Positions 1-9,188 of a DNA stretch of 64,000 nucleotides are shown one piece after another (position 1 is the stretch's first letter; each line of letters begins with the position of its first letter). The notes below the pieces were generated by a model that saw only the letters and a program-made list of their open reading frames with translations, was not told the DNA's origin and did no database searches. This DNA is from Planctomycetota bacterium (GTDB taxonomy: Bacteria > Planctomycetota > Phycisphaerae > UBA1845), in contig JAKQDH010000087.1 of assembly GCA_029558835.1 (NCBI GenBank), positions 62,001 to 126,000 on the forward strand, written 5' to 3'. A program made the translations under genes and the position numbers.

Positions 1-510
1 ATTCTCTTCTACGGTTCGCACGCCGTCCCCGAAGACAGCGGCCCCGAGTTCTGCTTTGAGTTCGAACACGCCACGGTAACGTACACCACCGGCCACAGTC
101 CGATCGTCGCCCGTTTCTCCGACGGGGCCACCCGCCACTACGGCGGGCCCAATGACGAGCCGCAGGTCACCAAGTTGTGGACGTGCCTGGCCGCCCTTGC
201 CGGCGCGGGGACGATTCCCTGCGGACTGGAAGCGGCGCGCGCGCAGACCCTGTGTGCCAACGGGGCGCAGGACTCGGCCGGTGCCCCCGTCGACTTCCCG
301 CGCGAACTCGTGCACGTGAAAGGCGAGTCGCCCAAGCGCCTTACCTGGGTCGCGGGTCTGGACGACGTGCTGCGCCGCTGCTACGCGGCCGGCGTGCTGC
401 CCAGCGAGGCGCAGGTTGCCTGGGCCCGCGCCGGGCGACGCATCGATCTGCGCGGGTACCGCCGCTTCCCGGGCGGTGCCTACGGCCAGCGCGGTGCGGT
501 CTCGAGCTGA
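1..510 (+). CDS. Gfo/Idh/MocA family oxidoreductase, C-terminal part (partial)
   Basis: The reading frame is open from the first base of the window to a TGA at 508-510, so only about 169 C-terminal residues are present. The segment reads like the C-terminal half of Gfo/Idh/MocA-type NAD(P)-dependent sugar dehydrogenases: a beta-sheet stretch (EFCFEFEHATVTYTTGHSP), then the conserved helix around PCGLEAARAQTLCANGAQ. The Rossmann domain lies outside the window, so substrate and cofactor cannot be judged. The gene converges on the minus-strand heparinase-like gene and their ends overlap by 31 bp. In this family the fold is secure; the substrate (a sugar, inositol or amino sugar) is unknown. Confidence 0.75.
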   Translation: MLFYGSHAVPEDSGPEFCFEFEHATVTYTTGHSPIVARFSDGATRHYGGPNDEPQVTKLWTCLAALAGAGTIPCGLEAARAQTLCANGAQDSAGAPVDFPRELVHVKGESPKRLTWVAGLDDVLRRCYAAGVLPSEAQVAWARAGRRIDLRGYRRFPGGAYGQRGAVSS

Positions 511-2753
511 CGCACGTCGATGGTGTCCTCCCAGGAGCGCCACTTGATCGACGCCTGCCGCACCGGCGGACCATAACCCTGCAACGGGAATGTAGTGGCA
601 GGTGTGGCGAACACGACCTTGCCCTCGTACATCACCTTCACCATGTTGGCAGCGACGTACGACAGCGTATCGCCGGAGCGCCGCGCATACAGGAAGCTGG
701 CATCCGTCTCCAGCGGGCCGTACTTGATGCGCCCGGAGTCGAAGCTGTACCGCGGCCGGATGTCATCCGGCAGGATGTCCATGTCCAGATCGGTCTTCAC
801 GCAAACGTACTGGACTTCGCTCCCGCTGCGCACGGTCACCCCGACGCCGTGGCGCGGCTTGTCCACCTCGATCAGTTGCAGGGAATCGAGCAGCGGTTGC
901 ACGTCCGCGCCGCGCGCGTGCGGCACCAGCGCCGTTACAAACGTCTCCGTCTGCCCGGCCTGGTACTGGCTCGATATCGTCTGGTACATGGCCGTCTCGT
1001 CCTGCCAGTAACGCTTGATGGGAAACGTCCCCACGGGCCGCCCGTCGGCCACCGGGAAGTCAATCAGCAGCGCGCGCCCCTGGGGCGGGCGAAAAGCCCC
1101 GATGGCGTCCACGGCCGTGACGTAGTGCTGAGGCCCCTGCCCCAGCACCGTGGTTCCGTGCCATAGCGTGGCGAACGTGTAGAAGCCTGGATCCAGCACT
1201 TTCACGAAATCGAACACCAGGAAGATGTTGTTCTCTTTCAAGTACACAATCACGCGGTCGGCCGCGTACCCCGTGCGCGCATCATTCAGGCGCGTGCGGC
1301 TCATCTCCACCGCCGGGAACACGAAGAAGTCGATCTTCTCCGTGGTTGTCCAGTTGTAGGCTCCGGAGTAACGCAGAAATTCATAGAGCGGCTGCTCAGC
1401 GTCACGCATGTTCCGGCGGCCGACCAGACGATTGTGGAAGTAGTCGGCGCGATAGGCGCCGTACGGCCCCGACGGCATCTTGTCACGGTACCCCGCGTCG
1501 TGCAGCAGCACGGAACCCTGGTCCATGAGCAGGCAAATACTGTTCTCGTCGGAGTGGGCGTGGTGCATGCGCTCTTCCTCGGCCAGGATCGTCCGGCGCA
1601 GGAAGTCGCGGGGCGTACGGGCAAAGAAACCCTCGTCCCGATAGTTGAGCAGCAAATAGGTCGAGTCATCGCCCCAACCGGTCCGGAAGACGATCTTCTT
1701 GCCGACCAGCTCCTCCAGGACCTCCTCGCTGCGCGCCGTCGGCTCCTGCGGCGTGATCGTGTCGTCGGCCCAGCGGTAGGCGTACGTCAGGGCCAGCCCG
1801 GCCCCCAAGCCAATCTTGGAGCCGTACTCCTTGGTCATCGCCGCGAGAATGCGGGCCGCGCCCCACTTGAGTTGCGGGCTATGGTATTCGCTCGCGGCGC
1901 GCTCCAGGCAGGCTACGTACAGGTGCCAATTCTCGTTCCAGCGCGCATCGCCGAAGTCCGGCACCATGCCGGCCGGCGACAACAAATGCAGGAAATAGTC
2001 CGGGTAGTAACGCATCGTATGCTGGGCGAACAGGCTTGCGTCGCCAATGACATCGGCATACTGGATCACCGCGCAAAGCCAGACCGGGTGGTAGATCTGC
2101 GCATCCTCCTCCGTCCACTGGCCCCAACTGTCCCGCGCGAGCGCGCTCGCCAGCTTCCGCCAGGCGGCCGCGTGGGGGTGGTCCGGCAGCGCCTTGGCCG
2201 CCACGGCCAAGCCCTGCGCCATCAGCATCGTACGGTTCATCGGCCCCCACTCGGGATTGCGCCGGACGTAGTCTGCGCTCTCGGCAATGCTCGCCTCGAT
2301 CTGCGCGCGGCGCTCGGCAGTGACGGCCGGACTGTCTTTAATGTATAGATAAGCTTGGGCGAACACCGGCAAATGGAAGAAGTCCGTCAAGGTGGGCAGG
2401 CCGTCGCCGTACTCCGGCCGCTCCTTCAGCAGCTTCTCGGGACATCTGCTCTTGAAGCGATGGTGCTCAGACAGCCACTTGGCTGCCTCTTCGGCGTATT
2501 CCTCGTTCTTCGTCAGGTCATACAGAGAGCCGGCCAGACCCGCCAGCCAGACTGGACCGGCCGGCGGCGAGTAGCCCCAGTAACTCTGCGGCTGCCACTC
2601 CTTAAGCCAGCGCTCCACCTCCGCGCGACACGACTCGCAACCGTCACGGTACACGGTTTTCGCCAACTCAAGGTAGGTCTCCCGCGGCCCGGCTGCTGCC
2701 GCGCAGGCAACACCAGCGACCACCAGTACGGCCAGACACGCACAATACCTCAT
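480..2753 (-). CDS. Heparinase II/III-like exported protein (putative polysaccharide lyase)
   Basis: This 757-residue protein starts with a clear Sec signal peptide (MRYCACLAVLVVAGVACAAA). Residues about 20-320 look like the helical (alpha/alpha)-toroid domain of alginate/heparin lyases (motifs such as GPMNRTMLMAQGLAVAAKAL). The second half resembles the heparinase II/III beta-sandwich, with the typical HHAHSDENSICLLMDQG stretch followed by LLHDAGYRD at about residues 400-425. The predicted role is periplasmic or extracellular beta-elimination of a uronic-acid-containing glycan. This would fit the downstream symporter and the KDPG aldolase/KDG kinase fusion on the same strand. The exact glycan cannot be told from sequence, and a non-lyase role is possible because catalytic residues were not checked against a structure. 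Confidence 0.72.
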   Translation of the reverse strand: MRYCACLAVLVVAGVACAAAAGPRETYLELAKTVYRDGCESCRAEVERWLKEWQPQSYWGYSPPAGPVWLAGLAGSLYDLTKNEEYAEEAAKWLSEHHRFKSRCPEKLLKERPEYGDGLPTLTDFFHLPVFAQAYLYIKDSPAVTAERRAQIEASIAESADYVRRNPEWGPMNRTMLMAQGLAVAAKALPDHPHAAAWRKLASALARDSWGQWTEEDAQIYHPVWLCAVIQYADVIGDASLFAQHTMRYYPDYFLHLLSPAGMVPDFGDARWNENWHLYVACLERAASEYHSPQLKWGAARILAAMTKEYGSKIGLGAGLALTYAYRWADDTITPQEPTARSEEVLEELVGKKIVFRTGWGDDSTYLLLNYRDEGFFARTPRDFLRRTILAEEERMHHAHSDENSICLLMDQGSVLLHDAGYRDKMPSGPYGAYRADYFHNRLVGRRNMRDAEQPLYEFLRYSGAYNWTTTEKIDFFVFPAVEMSRTRLNDARTGYAADRVIVYLKENNIFLVFDFVKVLDPGFYTFATLWHGTTVLGQGPQHYVTAVDAIGAFRPPQGRALLIDFPVADGRPVGTFPIKRYWQDETAMYQTISSQYQAGQTETFVTALVPHARGADVQPLLDSLQLIEVDKPRHGVGVTVRSGSEVQYVCVKTDLDMDILPDDIRPRYSFDSGRIKYGPLETDASFLYARRSGDTLSYVAANMVKVMYEGKVVFATPATTFPLQGYGPPVRQASIKWRSWEDTIDVRQLETAPRWP

Positions 2754-2837
2754 CGTTGCACCTCACTTGCTGCCTGAGATCGGCGGTCAGTCAGCGGCCA
2801 AGTGGCCCACCCAACGGCGAAGCCGACAGCCGGGCCG

Positions 2838-2936
2838 GGGTGGCATGGCCAAGCGCAGCGCCGCCATGCCTTCTTTCATGCCTGAGGCTCCCCTCTCTAC
2901 CGGCATGCCGGCGCCTTCGGCTTGGGCATGCCACCC
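2838..2936. repeat. Interspersed palindromic repeat, copy 1
   Basis: A 99-bp element begins GGGTGGCATGGCCAAGC and ends GCTTGGGCATGCCACCC. The two 17-nt arms are complementary at 16 of 17 positions and enclose a second GC-rich palindromic pair (GCGCCGCCATGC / GCATGCCGGCGCC). It lies 15 bp after the stop codon of the minus-strand aminotransferase gene. Very similar copies occur at 10023-10117, 14581-14687 and 36150-36248. Confidence 0.85.
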
Positions 2937-2950
2937 GTCCAGTTTCCCAG

Positions 2951-4249
2951 TCACGTGGTCCTGCTTAGCTCCGCCAAGCCGACCACCAACCGATCAATCT
3001 CCGCGTGCGTATTGTAAATATGAGTACATACGCGCAGCGCGCGCAGCCCATGTTCACCTACCGGGCGCGTACGCACCTTATGCCGCTCTTGCAGCGGCTG
3101 TGCCCAGGTCCTGACGTCTACCGCCTCATCCTTCGCGGCGAACGTGATCACCGAAGCCGACGAGCCTTCGTCCGCCGGCGTGAGTATTCTCACCGCCGGC
3201 ACCTCGTGCAACCGCTGCCGCAAGTACAGCGCCAGCGCCCGGCCGCGGCCGGCGACGCGTTCCATGCCGAGCACGTTCAGAAAGTCAGCGGCTGCTCCCA
3301 GCCCGCATACCAGCGCCGTGTTCCGCGTGCCATACTCGACCACGTCGGCCGCGCTGCGAAACTCGAGCACGTGCTCGTCGAGGTCGTACTTCACATCGGA
3401 CCACGCCCCCACCTGCGTCGGCCGCCACAGGGCCCGTGCGTCCGCCCGAATGTACAGCATTCCCGTCCCCTTGGGCCCCAGCAGCCACTTGTGCCCCGAC
3501 GTCACATAGAAGTCGCAACCCAGTTCATGCAGGTCCACGGGAATCATGCCGACGGCCTGCGCTCCGTCCAGCACGGAAGTGATGCCTCTCTCGCGGCAGA
3601 GCTGCACGATCTTTCGCGCGGGCAGGCACATGCCGGTCGTGCAGAGAATGTGACTGACGGCCACCACGCGGGTGCGCGGCGTAAGCGCGGCCGCGATGCG
3701 ACCTAACGTGTCGTCTCCTCCCTCCCCCGGCTCGACGAGGTTGACCCGAATGCCACTCTCCTTTTCCAACGCCAGCCACGGCAGCGCACCACCCGGGTGC
3801 TCATGCGTCGTCAGCAGCACCTCGTCGCCCGCGTGCAGCGTCAAACCCCGGGCCACGAGGTTCATGCCCTCGGTCGAATTGCGGGTGATGGCGAGCTCAT
3901 CCTCCGCGCAGCCCAGGAAGTCACTGAGCTTCCGGCGGATTGCCTGCACCCGTTCGTGGCCGGTCTCACACACGCGTTCGAGAGCGGCCGCTTCCTGCAC
4001 CCACGCGGCGGTCACCGGCTTCGGCGACGGCCCCAGGCCGCCCGCGTTGAAATACGCCAGCCCCGGCGCCAGCACAAACTGCTTACGGGTCGCCTTCCAC
4101 AGTTCCTCTTCGTCGCCGCCGGTGCCGGCAAGCCTGGTCCACGCGTTCACGCCACGGGGAGCGCATCCGGAGACGCCGGCCAGGCCCGCGGCCGCCGCGG
4201 CGCACTGCTGCAGGAACCGTCGCCGATCAGGTAGTTGCGTCTCTACCAT
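2951..4249 (-). CDS. Class V aminotransferase with Tat signal (isopenicillin N epimerase / cysteine desulfurase-like)
   Basis: The protein has 432 residues. The N terminus contains a twin-arginine motif (DRRRFLQQ), an alanine-rich hydrophobic stretch and a Cys (VSGCAPRG), so it is probably exported folded and possibly lipid-anchored. The rest is a fold-type I PLP enzyme: GGLGPSPKPVT near the start, TRNSTEGMN, HEHPGG, SVLDGAQAVGMIPVD with the cofactor-binding Asp, and the Schiff-base lysine in TSGHKWLLGPKG. These match isopenicillin-N epimerase-like class V aminotransferases more than housekeeping IscS. The substrate is unknown. It is followed by a palindromic repeat and precedes the signal-peptide lyase gene on the same strand, which suggests a loosely linked extracytoplasmic role. 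An exported PLP enzyme is unusual but seen in this family. Confidence 0.8.
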   Translation of the reverse strand: MVETQLPDRRRFLQQCAAAAAGLAGVSGCAPRGVNAWTRLAGTGGDEEELWKATRKQFVLAPGLAYFNAGGLGPSPKPVTAAWVQEAAALERVCETGHERVQAIRRKLSDFLGCAEDELAITRNSTEGMNLVARGLTLHAGDEVLLTTHEHPGGALPWLALEKESGIRVNLVEPGEGGDDTLGRIAAALTPRTRVVAVSHILCTTGMCLPARKIVQLCRERGITSVLDGAQAVGMIPVDLHELGCDFYVTSGHKWLLGPKGTGMLYIRADARALWRPTQVGAWSDVKYDLDEHVLEFRSAADVVEYGTRNTALVCGLGAAADFLNVLGMERVAGRGRALALYLRQRLHEVPAVRILTPADEGSSASVITFAAKDEAVDVRTWAQPLQERHKVRTRPVGEHGLRALRVCTHIYNTHAEIDRLVVGLAELSRTT

Positions 4250-4271
4250 CGTAGCGCTCCCCCCGTGTCGT

Positions 4272-6410
4272 TCAGGACCCGATGCTCACCAGCAGCCACA
4301 GCAGCAGCAACACGACCCCGACCAATACCCAGCAGCCGCCGAACCCGGCCACGTCCAGCCAGGAAGGCTTGAGTATCTCCCAGCTCGAGCCCGGCCACAA
4401 TTTGTGCCGTTCAAACATCTCGGGCCGGGCCACCGCCTGCGCCAGTGCCGCCTCCTCGGCAGCCGGCGTCGGCTGCACCGGCGTGTGCAGCTTGCCGAAG
4501 AACTTATCCAGGTGCGGCGTCGCGACCGGGCGAGTCACGGCGCTGAGTACAAAGAGCAGCACAAACGGCAGCAACGCATCGACAAAGAAGCGGATTGCCC
4601 CGAGCTGGGCCTTGCTGCACCCGCTGAAGTTGATCCCGAACCACGAAAGGACCCAGACTTCAGCGTGAAACCGACCCCGCCCGATCTTCGGTGACTCCGG
4701 GTCGGCCGCGTCGCTACGGATCACGTCCTCGAAGAAGATCCCCGCCGGCTCCAGCACGTGCGGCTTGCGAATGGTCTGGCCGACGCGTTCCGCGCGACCG
4801 GCGGCCACGTCCTCGGCCAAGGCGCCCGTGGAGATCGTGATCGTCTGCGGCTGGGTTTGGGCAAGCAGGGCCGGGTGCCGCCGAATGCTCTCCACGGCCG
4901 GAAACACGTTCGGAATAATCACATACAGGGTGAAGCAGATGAACACCTGAATAATCACGGCCCCCCGCGTCACGCGCCGCCACGTGAAGCCGAGCCAGAT
5001 CGCCGCGCCGAACACCGCCGGAACCGAGATGAAGTACTTGAACAGGCTGACTAGGTTGTCGGCATACAGCGCGGTCACGATGCCGCCCAGCAGGATCGCG
5101 GCAATCACGACTCGACCCACGGCAATGTAGTGTGCCTCCGACCGACCCGGCGCGAGCGGCTGGTAGAGGTTCTTCACAAACAACGCGGAATTCGTGATTG
5201 CCTGCGCGCCTAAGGCCGACATGCTGGCCGCCAGCACCCCCGTGAGCATCAAACCCACGCCGCCCGGAAACAGCAGCTCCCGCGTCATGTAGCCCCAGAT
5301 CAGGTCCGCGTCGTGAATCCGCCCGGCGAAAAGCCCGGCCGCCAGCAGACCCGCCAGCGCCCAGAACAACATGATGACGCGCTTGCAGTACATGCCGCCC
5401 AGCATGCCCACCCGAGCGGTCATCTCGTTCTTCGCCGAGCCGGCCGTCGCCAGCAGCGGCGCCGACGCCACGATCGAAACCAGGTTGGCCAGCGACATGC
5501 CCACAATCGTGTACCACGCATACTCGCTGGTGGCGGCCGAGCCGAAGATGCGGAACATGTAGTCCGGCACCGCCGCGTGCAGACCCGCGAAGCCGCCGAT
5601 CTGGTTGAGCCCGAGCGGGATCAGCGCGATCGAGAAGATGAGGATCAGGAACCCCTGCAGCGCGTCGGCAATCGCCGCGGCCGAGAAGCCCCCGAGGCCG
5701 ATGTACGTCGCCACCACGATGGCATACACGATGTAGATCAGCCGCCGATCTATATACGATGCGAACGACAGCAACTCGCCGCGCTTCGCCCGGTCGTTCA
5801 GCTCCTCGTAGCGTGCCCGGCGCTCCGGCGACATTTCCTGCGCCAGCTCCGTCTTGAGTTCCTGGTACTCACGGAACATGGCCACGGCCGACTGTTCGGC
5901 ATCCGTGTACGTGCTCTCCGGCTTCGGCGTCAGCGCCAGCACCATTTTGCCGGCGATCATGTAGTTCACGCCGCTACCGATGAACGCCAGAGTCAGCGTG
6001 AACACGGCGAAGGCCGCGGCCAGAAAACGACTGCGGAAACGCTCGGCGAAAAAGTCGCCGAGCGTAAGCAGCCGGCAACGCCGAAAGAGCAGCGTGGTGA
6101 ACCAGTAGAACGGCGTCAGGAACAGCACCAGGAACTGGATCCACATGCCGCCGATGCCCTGGCGATACGTCTCCCGCGCCACGGTCACCGCCTGGTCGGC
6201 GCTGGTGGATGTTCCGAAGTTGAGGAAGAACTGGTAGAAGCCGCCGAGCTTCCGCCCGGCAATATAGAAATCCTCAGTGCTCTTGGTGCGCCGGCTGACG
6301 CGCTTGCCGATCCAGATGATCGCCACCACGTAAAGGATGACGACGGCCAGGTCGAGTACATGCAGACCAAAAAGATGCAAAACTCCAGCCTCCGCTAAGC
6401 GGCGTCCCAC
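4272..6410 (-). CDS. Sodium:solute symporter family transporter
   Basis: This 712-residue polytopic membrane protein belongs to the SSS family. It begins with a hydrophobic helix (LHVLDLAVVILYVVAIIWIG) followed by the family-typical segment RRTKSTEDFYIAGRKLGGF, and has further helices to the C terminus. It is longer than the usual 500-550 residues. Extra length sits in a charged cytoplasmic-type loop (about residues 175-235) and in a soluble insertion near 515-600. The start is a GTG at 6410 that overlaps the end of the upstream UroD-family gene by 16 bp, implying cotranscription. A sugar or sugar-acid coupled to Na+ is the likely cargo given the neighbouring lyase and KDG genes, but this is inferred from context only. 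Confidence 0.85.
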   Translation of the reverse strand: MGRRLAEAGVLHLFGLHVLDLAVVILYVVAIIWIGKRVSRRTKSTEDFYIAGRKLGGFYQFFLNFGTSTSADQAVTVARETYRQGIGGMWIQFLVLFLTPFYWFTTLLFRRCRLLTLGDFFAERFRSRFLAAAFAVFTLTLAFIGSGVNYMIAGKMVLALTPKPESTYTDAEQSAVAMFREYQELKTELAQEMSPERRARYEELNDRAKRGELLSFASYIDRRLIYIVYAIVVATYIGLGGFSAAAIADALQGFLILIFSIALIPLGLNQIGGFAGLHAAVPDYMFRIFGSAATSEYAWYTIVGMSLANLVSIVASAPLLATAGSAKNEMTARVGMLGGMYCKRVIMLFWALAGLLAAGLFAGRIHDADLIWGYMTRELLFPGGVGLMLTGVLAASMSALGAQAITNSALFVKNLYQPLAPGRSEAHYIAVGRVVIAAILLGGIVTALYADNLVSLFKYFISVPAVFGAAIWLGFTWRRVTRGAVIIQVFICFTLYVIIPNVFPAVESIRRHPALLAQTQPQTITISTGALAEDVAAGRAERVGQTIRKPHVLEPAGIFFEDVIRSDAADPESPKIGRGRFHAEVWVLSWFGINFSGCSKAQLGAIRFFVDALLPFVLLFVLSAVTRPVATPHLDKFFGKLHTPVQPTPAAEEAALAQAVARPEMFERHKLWPGSSWEILKPSWLDVAGFGGCWVLVGVVLLLLWLLVSIGS

Positions 6411-7402
6411 GCTTCAAAGACGGCCGCGACATTGTCGGGGTTTGCGCCAGGGCCGAACTCACATTGCGCGATGACGCCGCCGTCCTGGTACAACGCGGCC
6501 CGCATCTCGCGGACCGCGGCGAACACGTCCGTCCGCGTGCCGTTCGGCAATACCTGCTGGCGATCCACTTCGCCCCAGAACGTCAGCCGCCCGCGGCACT
6601 GCGCGCCCAGCGCCGCGGCACCCATGCAGGCCACCTGGCAATTGATGGCATCGAGCCCCAGCTCGACAAGATCCGGCATGACGTCGAGGATGTAGCCGTC
6701 GGAGTGCAGCCAGATGGACTTGCCGTGGCGGTGGGCAATGTCGATGTAGTCGGCATACAGCGGCTTGAACACGGCGCGCCACATCGCCGGCGACATCAGC
6801 AGGGCGTGCTGCCCGCCCCAGTCATCCATCATCATCAACCCGTCAACTTCGGTGCGGGCCCACGCCTCGAGCTCGCGAACATAGAAGTCATGGATGCGCG
6901 CCAGCAGCGCGTGCAACTCCGACCGGCGCCGGGCCAGGTCCATGAAAACCTGCTCCGTACCTCGCAGGAACTGCAAGCGCTCAAACGGCCGCGGACAGCA
7001 CCCACCAAGCACGAACCGGTCCGTCGCCCGGCAGAAGGCATTAACACGCTCTACGTCCACCTCAAGGGCTTCGACGGGTGGCCGCACCGCCTCCAGCCGG
7101 CTCCAGTCGCTCACCAGGGGCGCCTTCACCTGCCCGATGATCCCCGCCTGTACGCTGACGAACGCGCAGCCCCACTCGTCGACGTACGTACCGGGCAGAT
7201 ACCGGTTGCCCTCCGTCCTGCAGGGACGCCGCAAGTAGGACGGACACGAGAGAATGTCATCGGGAAACCGGCTCTGGATCGCCGCCGCCTCGCGTGGGTA
7301 GTGCAAACTTGCCCACGGCAACAACCAGAGCTGTCGCGGCACGCGCGCCGGCCCGGAGAAGTCGAGCGTCCGCCGCACCAGGTCTCTTGGCTTGCTGTCC
7401 AC
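6395..7402 (-). CDS. Uroporphyrinogen decarboxylase-family protein (function unknown)
   Basis: I place the start at a GTG (7400-7402) preceded by GGGAGA, giving 335 residues; a longer open frame upstream reads through the end of the preceding gene. The sequence looks like the UroD/methyltransferase TIM-barrel superfamily, with motifs such as DGLMMMDDWGGQHALLMSP, IWLHSDGYILDVMPDLVELG and a late GRLTFWGEVDRQQVLP. These resemble the UroD-like proteins found in carbohydrate gene clusters, not HemE itself. The clusters' UroD-like proteins have no established reaction. The gene lies between the KDPG aldolase/KDG kinase gene and the symporter, with short gaps or overlaps on both sides, which supports one transcription unit. 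Confidence 0.75.
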   Translation of the reverse strand: MDSKPRDLVRRTLDFSGPARVPRQLWLLPWASLHYPREAAAIQSRFPDDILSCPSYLRRPCRTEGNRYLPGTYVDEWGCAFVSVQAGIIGQVKAPLVSDWSRLEAVRPPVEALEVDVERVNAFCRATDRFVLGGCCPRPFERLQFLRGTEQVFMDLARRRSELHALLARIHDFYVRELEAWARTEVDGLMMMDDWGGQHALLMSPAMWRAVFKPLYADYIDIAHRHGKSIWLHSDGYILDVMPDLVELGLDAINCQVACMGAAALGAQCRGRLTFWGEVDRQQVLPNGTRTDVFAAVREMRAALYQDGGVIAQCEFGPGANPDNVAAVFEAWDAA

Positions 7403-7422
7403 GTCTCTGCCAATCTCCCGAC

Positions 7423-9165
7423 TCAGCGCTGGATGCGCCCGCTGGCCGCCCCCCCCACGAGGGCCTCGACCTCCGCCACCGAAACGAGGTTGAAATCTCC
7501 CGGAATCGTGTGCTTCAGGCAAGAGGCCGCCACGGCAAACTCCAACGCGTCCTGGGGGCGGCGTCCTGCGCGCAGCGCGTAGATCAAACCGGCCGCAAAC
7601 GCGTCGCCGGTGCCGACGCGGTCCACAACGTGGATCGGGTACGACCGGCTGACATGGAACTCGCGTCCATCGTGCACGCACGCCGACCAGCGATTGTCCG
7701 AGGCCGACAAGCTCTCCCGCAAGGTGATGGCTACCAGCTTCAGGCGGAACCGTTTGACCAGCTCCTCAGCGACGCTCCGATAGGCTGCAGCGTCAAGCAA
7801 CCCGTCCTTCGCACCGGACTGCGTCGCCTGCAGCCCAAAGACCCGCGTGGCATCGTCTTCATTGCCCAGGAGAATGTCCACGCAGGGCAACAGCGAAGTC
7901 AGTACCTCGCGCGCGCGTTCCGGCGACCAGAGCTTCGCCCGGTAGTTGATATCCAGACTCACGGTGAGGCCCGCCCGCTTCGCCGCCTGGACGATCTCGC
8001 GCGTGGCGGCCGCAGCGGACGCGCTGAGGGCGGGCGTAATGCCGGAACAGTGCAACCAGCCGGCCCCTTGCAGAACGGCATCACAGTCGATCTGGCCGGG
8101 CTCCAACTCGGCGATAGCCGAATGCGCCCGGTCATAGATGACCTGCGACGGCCGCTGCGCCGCGCCGGCCTCCAGGTAGTAGAGCCCCAGACGCGTTCCG
8201 CGCCGCAGCACGTGCGACGCGTCCACACCGTGGCTGCGCAGCGCGTTCACGGCCGCCTGACCCAGCGGTTGGTCGGGTACGACGGTGACGAAACGCGAAG
8301 CGACCCCCCACTGCGCCAGCGACACCGCCACATTGGCTTCGGCTCCGCCAAACGACGCCTCGAAGCTCGTGGCCTGCCCCAGCCGACGGCCGGCAGGCGG
8401 CGTCAGACGCAGCATGATTTCGCCGAACGTCACCACAGCCGCCCGTTCGTCGGTGGTGGGCGCAGTCGCAACGGGAGACGGCTCCGGCGCACCGGCGTGG
8501 ATAATCCGCAGCCAACGCTGCGTCTCGGCAGTCGTCGCCTCAACCTCGTCGATCCGACGGGTGAGCGCGGAACCGCAGATGATCGCCCGCGGGTCGCGCC
8601 GCATGATCTCCGCCAGGTGCTCGGCCTTCACGCCGCCGGTGTAAACCACGGTCAAACCGGGGTAGACCGCCTGCCAGGCCGCGGCCACGTCGACTAGCAG
8701 CGCCCCCCCGGCCGTAACGGGAAAAAGCTTGTGCACCCACTGATAGGGATGCCGCGTCCGCAGCTCCGGCAGGGTGCAGCCGTACAACTCCCCCTTCTGG
8801 ACAAGCTGCTTGCCGACGTCGCCCAGGCCGCCGGGGATGCACATGACGTCATGCGCCACACACGCCTGCACGACCGGCGGGAAGTAATCCGGCGACACCA
8901 CGCCGCTGGCTCCCAGCGCAATGGCCTGCTCAGCCTGCGCGGCCGTGAGCACCGTTCCCGCCAGCAGCGTTGCCTCTGGATGCCGGCGGCGAACCGCGGC
9001 GATTCCGTCCAGGGCCGCGTCCGTCCGCAGCGCGATCTCCAGGACTGCTCCGGTCGGCTCGAACAGCTCATACGCGCGCACGCAGGCATCGGCGTCGTCC
9101 GGCGTCAGCAGTGCGGTGAGCTGGCATTGCTGCAATCGCTCCCAGAGTCGCTGGGACCCGCTCAT
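7423..9165 (-). CDS. Bifunctional KDPG aldolase / 2-keto-3-deoxygluconate kinase fusion
   Basis: Two complete domains are joined in one 580-residue protein. Residues about 1-215 form a class I KDPG/KHG aldolase (Eda-like): a Glu in GAVLEIALRT, the AGTVLTAAQ strand, and the Schiff-base lysine in the HKLFP motif near residue 145. Residues about 240-580 form a PfkB-family sugar kinase beginning VVTFGEIMLRLTPP and ending with the anion-hole/catalytic motif VVDRVGTGDAFAAGL, most like KDG kinase. Together they convert KDG to KDPG and then to pyruvate plus glyceraldehyde-3-phosphate, the last two steps of uronate breakdown. The ATG at 9165 has GAGGAGA about 8 nt upstream; a 9-codon longer start is less likely. 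The short gap to the next gene suggests an operon. Confidence 0.87.
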   Translation of the reverse strand: MSGSQRLWERLQQCQLTALLTPDDADACVRAYELFEPTGAVLEIALRTDAALDGIAAVRRRHPEATLLAGTVLTAAQAEQAIALGASGVVSPDYFPPVVQACVAHDVMCIPGGLGDVGKQLVQKGELYGCTLPELRTRHPYQWVHKLFPVTAGGALLVDVAAAWQAVYPGLTVVYTGGVKAEHLAEIMRRDPRAIICGSALTRRIDEVEATTAETQRWLRIIHAGAPEPSPVATAPTTDERAAVVTFGEIMLRLTPPAGRRLGQATSFEASFGGAEANVAVSLAQWGVASRFVTVVPDQPLGQAAVNALRSHGVDASHVLRRGTRLGLYYLEAGAAQRPSQVIYDRAHSAIAELEPGQIDCDAVLQGAGWLHCSGITPALSASAAAATREIVQAAKRAGLTVSLDINYRAKLWSPERAREVLTSLLPCVDILLGNEDDATRVFGLQATQSGAKDGLLDAAAYRSVAEELVKRFRLKLVAITLRESLSASDNRWSACVHDGREFHVSRSYPIHVVDRVGTGDAFAAGLIYALRAGRRPQDALEFAVAASCLKHTIPGDFNLVSVAEVEALVGGAASGRIQR

Positions 9166-9188
9166 CCCATGTCTCCTCGCGGCACCGG

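Noticed and set aside
6395-7402. UroD-family gene considered as heme biosynthesis hemE
   Set aside because: Sequence segments and context match UroD-like proteins of carbohydrate clusters, and no other heme genes are nearby.
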